64,000 bases of DNA, from NCBI GenBank assembly GCA_016715505.1, contig JADJZY010000033.1:1-64000 (forward strand). Direction: 5' to 3'. The translations under genes were made by a program, and so were the position numbers. This document shows, one piece after another, positions 18,915 through 27,919 of this stretch. This DNA is from Bacteroidota bacterium (GTDB lineage Bacteria > Bacteroidota > Bacteroidia > Chitinophagales > Chitinophagaceae). Numbering within the stretch: position 1 is the stretch's first letter; each line of letters opens with the position of its first letter. The notes beneath the pieces were generated by a model. The model worked only from the letters and a program-made list of their open reading frames with translations. It was not told the DNA's origin and did no database searches.

Positions 18915-20118
18915 CAAAAAATCAGAGCGAGAAACAAAGCGAGAGCGAGGTTTTGGACTCTGATTTTTTCTTCAAACCCTTTCTTACTTTTTCATCATTT
19001 TTTTTATTTTATACAAATCTTCAAGCTCCTGAAATCAGAGCGAGAAACAGAGCGAGAACAAGGTTTTGAACGCTGATTTTTTTTCAAACTCTTTTCGGCC
19101 TTTGCTCTTAGGGCGTGAAGAAAAATTTGAAATCGGGCGTAGCCTGCTTCCGGCTGTTCGAAGCCGAAGCCAAAGCGAAAGGCAAGTTTCGAAGTGGGCC
19201 GCACGATGAGAATTTTTAGGCCGAAGAGCAACAGCCTTTGATTTGGCTCCACCTTTTGTTTTAAGACAAAAAGGTGGAAAACAAGAATAATACACTTGTC
19301 CATTTAGGAATACCCGTTTTGATTTTATTTAGTAAGAAACACAAGAGACCGTCTAAAATTATATTTCATCTAGTCATATACCAATTGTTACTAAAAATTA
19401 GGGAAATTGATATCAGGAAATTGGAAGACACGCCCCGATTTCAATCGGGGTTGGCAGTAATGTCCGTTCCCGATTTCAATCGGGACTGGGGTACAAAAAA
19501 TCAGAGCGAGAAACAGAGCGAGAGCGAGGTTTTGGACTCTGATTTTTTTCTTCAAACTCTTTCTTACTTTTTCATCATTTTTTTTTATTTTATACAAATC
19601 TTCAAGCTCCTGAAATCAGAGCGAGAAACAGAGCGAGAGCGAGGTTTTGGACTCTGATTTTTTTCTTCAAACTCTTTCTTACTTTTTCATCATTTTTTTT
19701 ATTTTATACAAATCTTCAAGCTCCTGAAATCAGAGCGAGAAACAGAGCGAGAGCGAGGTTTTGGACTCTGATTTTTTTTCAAACTCTTTTCGGCCTTTGC
19801 TCTTAGGGCGTGAAGAAAAATTTGAAATCGGGCGTAGCCTGCTTCCGGCTGTTCGAAGCCGAAGCCAAAGCGAAGGCAAGTTTCGGAAGTGGGCCGCACG
19901 ATGAGAATTTTTATACCAGGCCGAAGAGCAACAACCTTGATTTTGGCCCACCTTTTGTTTTAAGACAAAAGGTGGAAAACAAGAATAATACACTTGTCCA
20001 TTTAGGAATACCCGTTTTGATTTTATTTAGTTAGAAACACAAGAGACCGTCTAAAATTATATTTCATCTAGTCATATACAAGTTGTTACTAAAAATTAGG
20101 GAAATTGATATCAGGAAA
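18907..20118 (+). repeat. Tandem tRNA-tail/terminator repeats
   Basis: Two large units of about 514 bp (18907-19420) and 630 bp (19486-20118) each start with the tRNA-Leu 3' end CTGGGGTAC and end with GATATCAGGAAA. Inside them lies a sub-repeat of about 114 bp, beginning at 18920, 19033, 19499, 19614 and 19728. Each sub-repeat opens with an intrinsic-terminator-like hairpin (AATCAGAG ... CTCTGATT followed by a T-run) enclosing GAGCGAG micro-repeats. Unit 2 has one sub-repeat more than unit 1. The common tail carries GGGCGTGAAGAAAAATTTG and GGGCCGCACGATGAGAAT. Frames in this region are not genes. Confidence 0.85.
19416..19493 (+). pseudogene. tRNA-Leu relic with both arms replaced by a palindrome
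   Basis: It aligns with tRNA-Leu (18829-18914) from the D arm on: GAAATTGGAAGACACGC, then GGCAGTAATGTCCGT (variable arm) and CTGGGGTAC (acceptor end). The anticodon arm is replaced by CCCCGATTTCAATCGGGG (19433-19450) and the T arm by TCCCGATTTCAATCGGGA (19468-19485), the same palindrome twice. The 5' acceptor strand is missing. It cannot be a normal leucine tRNA. Confidence 0.75.
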
Positions 20119-20282
20119 TGATACATTATGTGTACCTACTTTATTCAGTGAAGATTGATCGATATTATATTGGATATTCAGAGGATCCAATTAAATGACT
20201 TGAATGAATGCCGATGTTTTATAGGGCATGTGACGGCTCAAAACATAGATGATAATCACATTTATTTGTTTAATTTTGACAA

Positions 20283-20465
20283 ATGGAGAAGGTTGTTAAA
20301 ATAATAGATCTGAAAGAAAGAAAATCAGATTTTAGTTATTGGCAAACGAAAAGTCCTAAAGAAAGACTCGAGGCAATTGAATTGCTTCGTTCGCAATTTA
20401 TGAAATTCAAAAAAGATGTTCAGCCAAGACTTCAGAGAGTTTGTCGGATTATTAAATCAGCATAA
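20283..20465 (+). CDS. Small partner protein of a nucleotidyltransferase
   Basis: 60 residues, no membrane segment: MEKVVKIIDLKERKSDFSYW, then SPKERLEAIELLRSQFMKF, ending in PRLQRVCRIIKSA. Proteins of this type are regularly encoded directly before small nucleotidyltransferases in Bacteroidota, and the RLQRVxR ending recurs. The 3' end overlaps the next gene by 50 bp in another frame. A -7 box TAATTTTG at 20271-20278 ends four bases before the ATG, so the message may be leaderless. The pair looks like a mobile toxin-antitoxin type unit; that is inference. Confidence 0.65.
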   Translation: MEKVVKIIDLKERKSDFSYWQTKSPKERLEAIELLRSQFMKFKKDVQPRLQRVCRIIKSA

Positions 20466-20855
20466 AGTTGAATATTTAATAGTAGGTGGATATGCAGTTG
20501 GAATTCATGGCCATCCAAGATACACTGGCGATTTAGACATCTGGTTGAACTCCACTCAAGAAAATTCAGAAAGAATAATTCAATGTATTTATGATTTCGG
20601 TTTTGGCTCATTTAACCTGTCAACTCAAGACTTTACAAAACCTGGAAATATTATACAATTAGGATATCCTCCCCTTAGAATCGATCTTCTGACTGAAATA
20701 GATGGTGTGAGTTTTAGCGAATGTTACTCAAATCGAAAAGAGGTTGAAATCGATAACCTTGTTGTTAACTTCATTGGTTATTGGGATCTATTAAAAACAA
20801 GGAAAAATCCGGAAGACATAAAGACCTAGATGATATTGAAAATCTTAAGGATTAG
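20416..20855 (+). CDS. Nucleotidyltransferase-fold protein (one frameshift at the end)
   Basis: About 146 residues. The motif VEYLIVGGYAVGIHGHPRYTGDLDIWL carries the GG and DxD metal-binding signature of the minimal nucleotidyltransferase fold. The frame seems to end at 20829, but one missing A in a run before ACAAGG explains this. The other frame reads NKEKSGRHKDLDDIENLKD and stops at 20855, an ending (SGRxKDLxD) typical of the family. Related proteins are toxins or antitoxin-like modifiers in some TA systems. The substrate is unknown. Confidence 0.75.
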
Positions 20856-21101
20856 CAGCCAATAAAAGCGGTTTGGGGCAAGGCGGAAGGAATTAATTGC
20901 TCTTTTTCTCTATTTTTAGCTGGAGATTTTAACCTAGCTGAGTATTCAAATGCCTTGGCACCGAAAAGCCTTCAACATTACTTATAATTAACTAATAACA
21001 TTAGCGTAGTTGATTTTAATAGCCACTCTATCGACATTCATCAAGATTGATAAAAATTTGACGTTGGTTTCATTACATTTAGCCCTACAAAAATTTCAAT
21101 A

Positions 21102-24100
21102 ATGCGATCAAGAATCCTTTTTATAGTTGGATGTATGTTTTTTCTCAACAATCTTCATGCTCAACAATGCCTCCCGATCAATACGCAAGCCGGTCAGTTT
21201 GTTCCGGTCTTCAACCAGGGTGTTTTGGATAAAATTACATGGGATGCTATTCCTGATCTGGATGGATTCAAATTCTTATTGCTTCAATTTGAAACTCTAC
21301 CGAATGAGGCTACGCAAAAAGCTTTAAAAAGCCGCTCTATTGAATTACTCACTTATTTACCGAAGCAGTCTTATTATGCAAAGGTTCCCGCCGTTTTCAA
21401 CCCCCAACGCTTTAGTGGTTTAAATTTAAGTTCCGTATCCGCACCGGATGTTTCCATGAAAATTCACCATGAAGTAAAAAATAATCTGGTACCGGAACAT
21501 GCTAAAGATGGTTCAAGCAACAAGTATATCATTACTTTATTTTCGGGAACCGACGATTCAAAGTTTGTGCAATTCCTGCGTAACATGGGAGGCCTTGTTT
21601 TGGATAATTATAACCATGAACATTTAACTATTTCCTTACATCCTCATCAAGTGAATATACTTGCTCAATGGCCAGGTGTGCAGTTTATCCATTTTATTGA
21701 TGTGCCTTTTCAAAAAGAAAATTTATTGAATCGCACCGACCACCGCAGCAATTCCATCAATACCGATTATGGAGCTGGTCGCCATCTCAACGGTCAGGGT
21801 GTGCGTATTGGTTTGACAGATGATGGTTTTATTGGTCCGCATATCGACTACAAAGGACGCACCGTACAGGACGCTGTTGCTACTTACAATGGAGGGGATC
21901 ATGGCGATCATTGTGGAGGAACGATTATGGGGGCGGGTAATTTAGATCCCAATGGAAAAGGCATGGCACCCAATGCCGATTTATGGGTTTATGACGCCTT
22001 AAGTACCAGTAATTACATTCTTGAAGATAGTTTATTCAGCTCTCCGAATCTAAGTTTAGACATCATTTCTACATCATATAGCAATGGTTGTAATACAGGA
22101 TATAATGCAGGAGCCAATTCTGCCGATCGTCAAATTCATGATTTTAAAAACATCATGCGTATTTTTTCTGCTGGGAATGACGGTACCAATAATTGTGGAT
22201 ATGGTGCAGGAGCCAATTGGGGCAATATCACAGGTGGCATCAAATTGGCAAAAAATTTAATCGCAGTGGCCAATTTGAATTACCTCGATGTGCTTGCCAA
22301 TTCCAGCAGTAGAGGTCCTGCAAGCGATGGTCGAATAAAACCCGATGTTTCGGCGGTAGGTACTGATGTTTATTCCACTATTGACACCAATGATTATGGA
22401 CTTAAAACCGGAACTTCCATGTCTTGTCCCGGTGTTGCCGGATTATTTGCACAGTTGTATCAAGGATATCGCGAATTGCATGCGAATCAGGATCCCAATG
22501 CAGGTTTATTAAAAAATGTTTTGATGAATACCTGCGATGATATTGGAAATCCAGGGCCCGATTTTAAACATGGATATGGACGGGTAAACGGTTTAAGGGC
22601 CATAAAAGTTTTAGAAAATAATCAACATTGGAATGATTCTGTAAGCACCGGAATCACAAAAACGATTACCCTGAATGTTCCACCCAATACCCATCGTGTA
22701 AAAATCATGCTCAATTGGATGGATAAAGAAGCTGCCGTTTCTGCGACAACTGCCTTGGTAAACGATTTAGATTTGGTTGTCACCGATCCAAATTCAAACG
22801 TGTTTTTGCCATGGGTCCTGAATCATGCTCCCAATGCAAGCACATTGGATGCACCAGCACAAAGATTGGTTGATCATTTAAACAATGCCGAACAAGTTAC
22901 GATTGATACACCCATTGCAGGTAATTATACCATTGATGTGAGTGGCTTCGCCGTTCCATTTGGTCCTCAGGAATATTTTATCAGCTATGAGTTTATCTAT
23001 TTTGATTCTTTGGAGATAAGCTATCCTTTGGGTGGTGAAGGATTCCGTCCCGGTGAAACACAAACCATCCGATGGAATGCAATTTCCACCGGAAATACAT
23101 TCAATGTTGAATATAGTTCAGATAATGGAACTTCCTGGCAAAATATTGCTACTGCTTTACCGGCCACTCAAACTTATTATAACTGGACCGTTCCGGCACT
23201 GACCTCTGGGAACTGTAAAATACGCGTTTCAAGAAATGGCATCAGTTCGGAATCGCCTTCCACATTTACCATCATGAATATTCCTTCAAACCTAACTCTG
23301 GTAAGGGTTTGTCCGGATACCATCACCATCAAATGGAATGCCACCCCAACCGCAGACGGATATCAGGTTTTTCATTTGGGAAACAAATACATGGATTTAG
23401 TGTCAACCACAACGGATACGTTCTATCATTTTGTGGGATTAAATCCCAATGTTGAAAATTGGTTCAGCGTTGCCGCTCTTCAAAGCGCTAGCAATGCGGT
23501 GAGCAGAAGAGCATTTGGCATTCAACAAATTCCGGGTTTGCTCAATTGTGTATTGGCTGTGGATGCTGAAATACTCAGTTGTGATAACCCGGGCAAAACC
23601 ACTTTGTTGGATTGTAATAGTGCTTCCATTGCGGTCAAAGTCAATTTACAAAACAATGGCCTCAATACTATTTCTAATTTTAATGTTTCCTATCAACTCG
23701 ATAATAACGCCCCGGTTACGGAAGTTTTTTCGGCCAATCTGTCAACCTCTTCTCAATCTACTTTTACATTTACAACCGGCATGGCATCCCCTTCAACTGG
23801 TTTGCACAACCTGAAAGTGTGGGTAAATTTGCCGGGCGATTTATATCTCTACAACGATACTTTAAATTATACCCTGGTTGGTGCAAATAGCGTTGTAGCA
23901 ACCTTGCCTTGGAGTGAAGATTTCGAAAATGAGCTCAGTTGCCCTGAAATCAATGCTTGCGATAATACCGATTGTGTGTTTGCAGGTGATTTAACCAATG
24001 AACAAAATTTAGTGATTGATCAATTCGATTGGAAAGTTTACAGCGGTCCAACCCCAACCAATACCACCGGCCCGGATGTAGATCATACCCTCAACTCAGC

Positions 24101-24533
24101 TACGGGCAAATACGTTTATACCGAATCTTCATATTGTTACAATCAATCCGCCTTTTTACTGACCCCTTGTTTTAGTTTCGATCCTGCATCCAAACCATAT
24201 TTCAGTTTTTGGTATCATTTATATGGAAATGGTCAAGGTAGTTTACATGTAGATGCTTTTGTAGACGGCGAATGGCAAAATGATATTACCACCTCCGTTG
24301 CAGGAAACCAAGGCAATACGTGGTTCAAAAAAGAACTGAATTTAAGTGCATATGCCGGTAAAACAATTTATCTTCGGTTAAGAGGCCTGACAGGGATTAA
24401 CCAACGCAGTGATATGGCACTCGACGATTTAATGTTGGTCGATTCGGCGGCTAGCCCCAGTTCAACAAATACAATCCGGCCATCTTCTTTAAATGTTTTA
24501 CTTTATCAGCAAAAATGGGTCAAACAAGAGTAA
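21102..24533 (+). CDS. Secreted subtilisin-like serine protease (S8)
   Basis: 1143 residues. The signal peptide is MRSRILFIVGCMFFLNNLHAQ. A long pro-region leads to the catalytic triad: Asp in RIGLTDDGF (about 240), His in GDHGDHCGGTI and Ser in GTSMSCPGVAGL. After the protease domain come a P/proprotein-like beta domain, an Ig/fibronectin-like region (ISYPLGGEGFRPGETQTIRWN), a type III fibronectin-like domain, a CARDB-like stretch and a MAM/jelly-roll-like domain with paired Cys. A T9SS C-terminal sorting domain would be expected but is not evident in any frame near the end. Likely an extracellular protein-degrading enzyme. Confidence 0.88.
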   Translation: MRSRILFIVGCMFFLNNLHAQQCLPINTQAGQFVPVFNQGVLDKITWDAIPDLDGFKFLLLQFETLPNEATQKALKSRSIELLTYLPKQSYYAKVPAVFNPQRFSGLNLSSVSAPDVSMKIHHEVKNNLVPEHAKDGSSNKYIITLFSGTDDSKFVQFLRNMGGLVLDNYNHEHLTISLHPHQVNILAQWPGVQFIHFIDVPFQKENLLNRTDHRSNSINTDYGAGRHLNGQGVRIGLTDDGFIGPHIDYKGRTVQDAVATYNGGDHGDHCGGTIMGAGNLDPNGKGMAPNADLWVYDALSTSNYILEDSLFSSPNLSLDIISTSYSNGCNTGYNAGANSADRQIHDFKNIMRIFSAGNDGTNNCGYGAGANWGNITGGIKLAKNLIAVANLNYLDVLANSSSRGPASDGRIKPDVSAVGTDVYSTIDTNDYGLKTGTSMSCPGVAGLFAQLYQGYRELHANQDPNAGLLKNVLMNTCDDIGNPGPDFKHGYGRVNGLRAIKVLENNQHWNDSVSTGITKTITLNVPPNTHRVKIMLNWMDKEAAVSATTALVNDLDLVVTDPNSNVFLPWVLNHAPNASTLDAPAQRLVDHLNNAEQVTIDTPIAGNYTIDVSGFAVPFGPQEYFISYEFIYFDSLEISYPLGGEGFRPGETQTIRWNAISTGNTFNVEYSSDNGTSWQNIATALPATQTYYNWTVPALTSGNCKIRVSRNGISSESPSTFTIMNIPSNLTLVRVCPDTITIKWNATPTADGYQVFHLGNKYMDLVSTTTDTFYHFVGLNPNVENWFSVAALQSASNAVSRRAFGIQQIPGLLNCVLAVDAEILSCDNPGKTTLLDCNSASIAVKVNLQNNGLNTISNFNVSYQLDNNAPVTEVFSANLSTSSQSTFTFTTGMASPSTGLHNLKVWVNLPGDLYLYNDTLNYTLVGANSVVATLPWSEDFENELSCPEINACDNTDCVFAGDLTNEQNLVIDQFDWKVYSGPTPTNTTGPDVDHTLNSATGKYVYTESSYCYNQSAFLLTPCFSFDPASKPYFSFWYHLYGNGQGSLHVDAFVDGEWQNDITTSVAGNQGNTWFKKELNLSAYAGKTIYLRLRGLTGINQRSDMALDDLMLVDSAASPSSTNTIRPSSLNVLLYQQKWVKQE

Positions 24534-24630
24534 GGTTCATTTACAAGCAAAAATGTTGGAAGCTTTTGGATTTATTACAAACTTGGGCTCAGTGCTGAAA
24601 TAATTGAAATGGGTTGAGGAGCTATTTCCT

Positions 24631-24695
24631 GCTTTTCGTTTCAAGCCCTCATCCGCTTTGGCGGAATTCGGGGCTTTCCACTACAATCAGGGCTA
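24631..24695. repeat. Intergenic hairpin repeat
   Basis: A nested inverted repeat: AAGCCC at 24643-24648 pairs with GGGCTT at 24671-24676 and TCCGC with GCGGA inside it, followed by TCCACTACAATCAGGGCT. This type of GC-rich element is typical of dispersed Bacteroidota intergenic repeats. No second copy is seen in the window. Confidence 0.45.
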
Positions 24696-24735
24696 GGGGA
24701 GTAGCTGCCCCATTGATACCGAGATGTTGCGTATC

Positions 24736-24779
24736 ACCACTTTTATAGTGGTTAAACTTGACTAAAAATATTACCTTTG
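24736..24779 (+). promoter_or_regulatory. Promoter and possible operator of the DUF433/DUF5615 pair
   Basis: A -7 box TACCTTTG at 24772-24779 precedes the antitoxin ATG by about 24 bases. Twenty bases upstream lies an exact inverted repeat ACCACT-TTTAT-AGTGGT (24736-24752), placed over the -33 region where an autoregulator could bind. Confidence 0.45.
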
Positions 24780-24802
24780 AATCTAACTAATCAATCCGGC
24801 AT

Positions 24803-25040
24803 ATGGATAACCATGTAATAAATATAGATCGTGAAATTTTAGGCGGTACTCCGGTATTTTATGGAACGAGGGTACCAATTAAGAATCTTTTTTGACTATT
24901 TGGAAACTGGTGATTCAATTCAAACGTTTCTAGATGATTTTGACGGCGTAACACGGCAACAGGTGATTAAACTTCTTGAAATGTCTCAGAAACTGATAGA
25001 AACATCCTCAAATATTTTGCATGAAGATTTTGCTGGATGA
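24803..25040 (+). CDS. DUF433 antitoxin (one frameshift)
   Basis: About 78 residues. The start MDNHVINIDREILGGTPVFYGTRVPIKNLF leads into a TGA caused by one extra T in CTTTTTTGAC. The other frame continues FDYLETGDSIQTFLDDFDGV and TRQQVIKLLE, the rest of the DUF433 helix-turn-helix domain. DUF433 proteins are antitoxins of VapBC-like pairs with PIN-like toxins. The end overlaps the toxin start by 20 bp. Confidence 0.8.
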
Positions 25041-25345
25041 ATGTGTGTCTAAAAGGTTGAAAGGCCATCTTTTGGAATTCGAAGTATATACAGTAAGGGA
25101 ATTAAACCTGGGCGGAATTAAGAATGGTGAATTGATGGCTTTTTGCGTTAATAACCACTTTGATGTATTACTGACCATTGACAAAAATTTAATGTTTCAG
25201 CAGAATCTTGACAAATATCCCGTAACTATTATCGTTCTTAATTGTTTAACAAGTAAAAATTGAAGAGCTTGTAACATTCCTTCCATCTTTTAAAAAACAA
25301 ATATCAAACTTTGAAAAAAACCGTGCCTATGTCTTAGATAAATAG
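25021..25345 (+). CDS. DUF5615 PIN-like toxin (one frameshift at the end)
   Basis: About 107 residues. The start MKILLDECVSKRLKGHLLEFEVYTVREL and DVLLTIDKNLMFQQNL match DUF5615/Mut7-C-like PIN domains, with Asp at residue 6 and the TxDxN-like acidic region. The frame seems to end at 25263, but one extra A in AGTAAAAATTG explains this. The other frame continues SKIEELVTFLPSFKKQISNF and stops at 25345. Probably an RNase toxin neutralised by the upstream DUF433 protein. Confidence 0.78.
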
Positions 25346-25488
25346 GGTCAATACAATACGGGTTTTGCCGTAAATGGGAAATATGTAGTGCAAGAAAGAC
25401 TGGTAATTTTATTAGGCATTTGTACTTTGAATTCCACACCTTGAAAAAGCCCAAAACAATATTTTTAATTTTATTATTTCAAAAGGTA

Positions 25489-26189
25489 TCATCGCACAAT
25501 GGTCACCTTAGTTTTATTCGACCAGGAGTTTTGATTAATGATTTTCGCTTTTTCACAACTCACCCGGATACAACCATGGGAGTAAATACCTTTACCAACC
25601 GGTTGGGAATTATGAAAACCAATGGCCATATAATATCTGCGGATAGCGGTAAACCAAGCCATTCCATCTTTTTTTAAATTTGTATGGTTAACGCCACATT
25701 TCAAACCCACAACATCAGTCATGCGGGGTGTTAATTTCGGATTTGGTGAACAAAGCCAATTTTCAATCTTTCCATTTTTCCAGGTAACCTTCAAATTTTG
25801 GGTGGACAATTTAACGTGAAGGTGAATGATATAATTATTGGTATCAATAGGAGGGGCCAATGCACAGGTTTTTCGGTTAACGACCTTTTGTTTCCCCTGC
25901 GGACAACTTGCAGCGGCCAGACTACTCGATTTTATACCCGCCTTTGGCTTCGGATTCAATGCCACCGATTCCTGATTCCAAAGCTCCAAATCGATTTCAT
26001 CATCGCTGGGAGCAGTCAATTCATCTTTGGAGGGTAGTTGACCTGTTGATTGTATTGGGGAGGATTTCTTTTGAACGGATCTCCTTTTGAGGTACTGCCT
26101 TTAACGGTAGAAGGGGTAGGTTTTTCGATTTTGCCATAATGATTTAATTCAGACCCTGAAATTCGTTTTTTTTGAAGAAAACAGGGCAT
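25489..26189 (-). CDS. YkuD-type L,D-transpeptidase (one frameshift)
   Basis: The C-terminal part holds the active-site signature GKGIYSHGCIRVSCEKA with the catalytic Cys, after MAIGFHNSQPVG. These enzymes make 3-3 peptidoglycan cross-links or attach proteins to the wall. The N-terminal part, in another frame up to about 26189, is Pro/Ser/Thr-rich (KIEKPTPSTVKGSTSKGDPF) and joins at KDELTAPSDDEIDLE. The start codon is uncertain (26189 ATG or an upstream TTG) and no clear signal peptide is seen, perhaps due to another error near a long A-run at 26161-26175. Confidence 0.8.
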
Positions 26190-26241
26190 AAAAGGCGCAA
26201 AAACTTCATAAAAAATATTTTTATATATCAAAACTAAAAAT

Positions 26242-26249
26242 TACCTTTG
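26242..26249 (+). promoter_or_regulatory. tuf: -7 box of the tuf promoter
   Basis: TACCTTTG, a full TAnnTTTG match, 53 bases before the tuf ATG. The leader in between is AT-rich. Confidence 0.55.
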
Positions 26250-26302
26250 CAGTCCTTAAAAATAGTAAAGAATCTATCAAAACAATTTAAAACCAAAATA
26301 AG

Positions 26303-27490
26303 ATGGCAAAAGAGACCTTCAAGAGGGAAAAACCCCACGTAAACATTGGTACCATCGGACACGTTGACCATGGTAAAACCACATTAACCGCTGCAATCAC
26401 TGACGTATTATCAAAAGTAGGTTTGGCTGAAAAGAAAAACTATGATGATATCGATGGTGCTCCAGAAGAGAAAGAGCGTGGTATCACGATCAACACTGCA
26501 CACGTTGAGTATCAAACAACTACACGTCACTATGCGCACGTGGATTGTCCAGGTCACGCCGACTACGTAAAAAATATGATTACTGGTGCTGCCCAAATGG
26601 ACGGTGCTATCTTGGTGGTTGCCTCTACAGATGGTCCAATGCCTCAAACTCGTGAGCATATCTTGCTTGCTCGTCAGGTAGGTGTTCCACGTATGGTTGT
26701 GTTTATGAACAAAGTTGACTTAGTTGACGATCCAGAATTATTAGAATTGGTTGAAATCGAAATCCGTGACTTATTAAGTTCTTATGGTTTTGATGGAGAC
26801 AATACGCCAATCATCAAAGGTTCTGCTACAGGTGCTTTGGCTGGTGACGAAAAATGGGTTGGTGCCGTTAAGGAATTGATGGATGCCGTTGACTCTTATA
26901 TTCCATTACCTCCTCGTCCGGTAGATCAGGATTTCTTGATGTCAGTTGAGGACGTATTCTCTATCACTGGTCGTGGTACTGTTGCTACTGGTCGTATCGA
27001 AAGAGGTCGTATTAAAGTAGGTGAAAACGTTGAAATCGTAGGATTTAACGAAGAACCACTGAAATCAACTTGTACCGGTGTGGAAATGTTCCGTAAATTA
27101 TTGGATGAAGGTGAAGCTGGAGATAATGCAGGTTTATTACTTCGTGGTATTGAGAAAAACAATATCCGTCGTGGTATGGTAATCTGTAAACCAGGTTCTA
27201 TCACTCCGCATACTGAATTCAAATGTGAGGTTTACGTATTGAGCAAAGAAGAAGGTGGACGTCACACGCCATTCTTCCAAAAATACCGTCCTCAGTTCTA
27301 TTTCCGTACAACAGATATTACTGGTGAAGTAGAATTACCAGCAGGTACAGAAATGGTTATGCCTGGTGATAATGTTAGTTTGACTGTAAAACTGATCGGG
27401 CCAATCGCGATGGAGAAAGGGTTGAAATTCTCTATCCGTGAAGGGGGACGTACAGTTGGAGCTGGTCAGGTAACTGAAATCATCAAATAA
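26303..27490 (+). CDS. tuf: Elongation factor Tu
   Basis: 395 residues, intact. G1 GHVDHGKTTL, switch I ERGITINTAHVEY, G3 DCPGHADYVKNM, G4 NKVDL and domain 2/3 signatures (GRGTVATGRIERG, TDITGEVELPAGTEMVMPGDN) are all present. It delivers aminoacyl-tRNA to the ribosome. Codon use is that of a highly expressed gene, biased to GGT, CGT and GTT. It is the first gene of tuf - tRNA-Trp - secE - nusG. Confidence 0.98.
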   Translation: MAKETFKREKPHVNIGTIGHVDHGKTTLTAAITDVLSKVGLAEKKNYDDIDGAPEEKERGITINTAHVEYQTTTRHYAHVDCPGHADYVKNMITGAAQMDGAILVVASTDGPMPQTREHILLARQVGVPRMVVFMNKVDLVDDPELLELVEIEIRDLLSSYGFDGDNTPIIKGSATGALAGDEKWVGAVKELMDAVDSYIPLPPRPVDQDFLMSVEDVFSITGRGTVATGRIERGRIKVGENVEIVGFNEEPLKSTCTGVEMFRKLLDEGEAGDNAGLLLRGIEKNNIRRGMVICKPGSITPHTEFKCEVYVLSKEEGGRHTPFFQKYRPQFYFRTTDITGEVELPAGTEMVMPGDNVSLTVKLIGPIAMEKGLKFSIREGGRTVGAGQVTEIIK

Positions 27491-27560
27491 GAACTCCAAT
27501 TCTTTGAAATATACAATTAGCTAATCAGTCTCGCAAAAGACGAATTAGCTAATTGTTTTT

Positions 27561-27631
27561 ACGGGCATGGTGCAACGGTAGCATACGGGTCTCCAAAACC
27601 TTTGATCTGGGTTCGAATCCTAGTGCCCGTG
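27561..27631 (+). tRNA. tRNA-Trp (CCA)
   Basis: Acceptor ACGGGCA/TGCCCGT, anticodon loop CTCCAAA with anticodon CCA, T loop TTCGAAT. The anticodon stem CGGGT/ACCTT has a C-T mismatch and a G-T pair at its top, weaker than the usual AAGGT/ACCTT, so a base error is possible. CCA is not encoded. It lies between tuf and secE as in other Bacteroidota. Confidence 0.93.
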
Positions 27632-27709
27632 CTGATTAAAGCACATCAGGTAAAAGTTTTAAACATATAAAACCTGAATAAATCAAATGAAAGCTTTAAA
27701 TTTGAAGCA

Positions 27710-27907
27710 ATGACAAACAAGATTTTTAATTATTTCGAACAGGCTTATGATGAATTAATTCATAAGGTAACCTGGCCAACCTGGTCTGAATTACAACAAA
27801 GTACATTGATTACTTTGGTAAGTGTTCTTTTGTTGACAGCCCTCATTTTTATGATGGATGGTGCATCTGAACTGGTTTTTGAGAATTTCTACAGTTTTTT
27901 TAAATAA
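27710..27907 (+). CDS. secE: Preprotein translocase subunit SecE
   Basis: 65 residues: an amphipathic helix with the conserved ELIHKVTWPTWSEL, then one membrane helix (TLITLVSVLLLTALIFMMD). Essential partner of SecY. nusG starts 12 bp downstream. Confidence 0.95.
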   Translation: MTNKIFNYFEQAYDELIHKVTWPTWSELQQSTLITLVSVLLLTALIFMMDGASELVFENFYSFFK

Positions 27908-27919
27908 GCAATTACAAAG

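Noticed and set aside
18920..19776. Possible CRISPR array from regularly spaced ~114-bp repeats
   Set aside because: The copies are head to tail with no unique spacers, the unit is far too long, and no cas genes are near.
18786..19993. Several open frames on both strands (Ser/Glu-rich or Arg-rich) in the tRNA-tail repeats
   Set aside because: They are translations of tandem terminator-like repeats, overlap tRNA genes, and have no family features.
20860..20900. A possible third attC-like sequence (GGTTTGGGGCAAGGCGGAAG)
   Set aside because: It resembles one arm of the left-edge repeats, but no matching second arm is found downstream and no recombinase is near.
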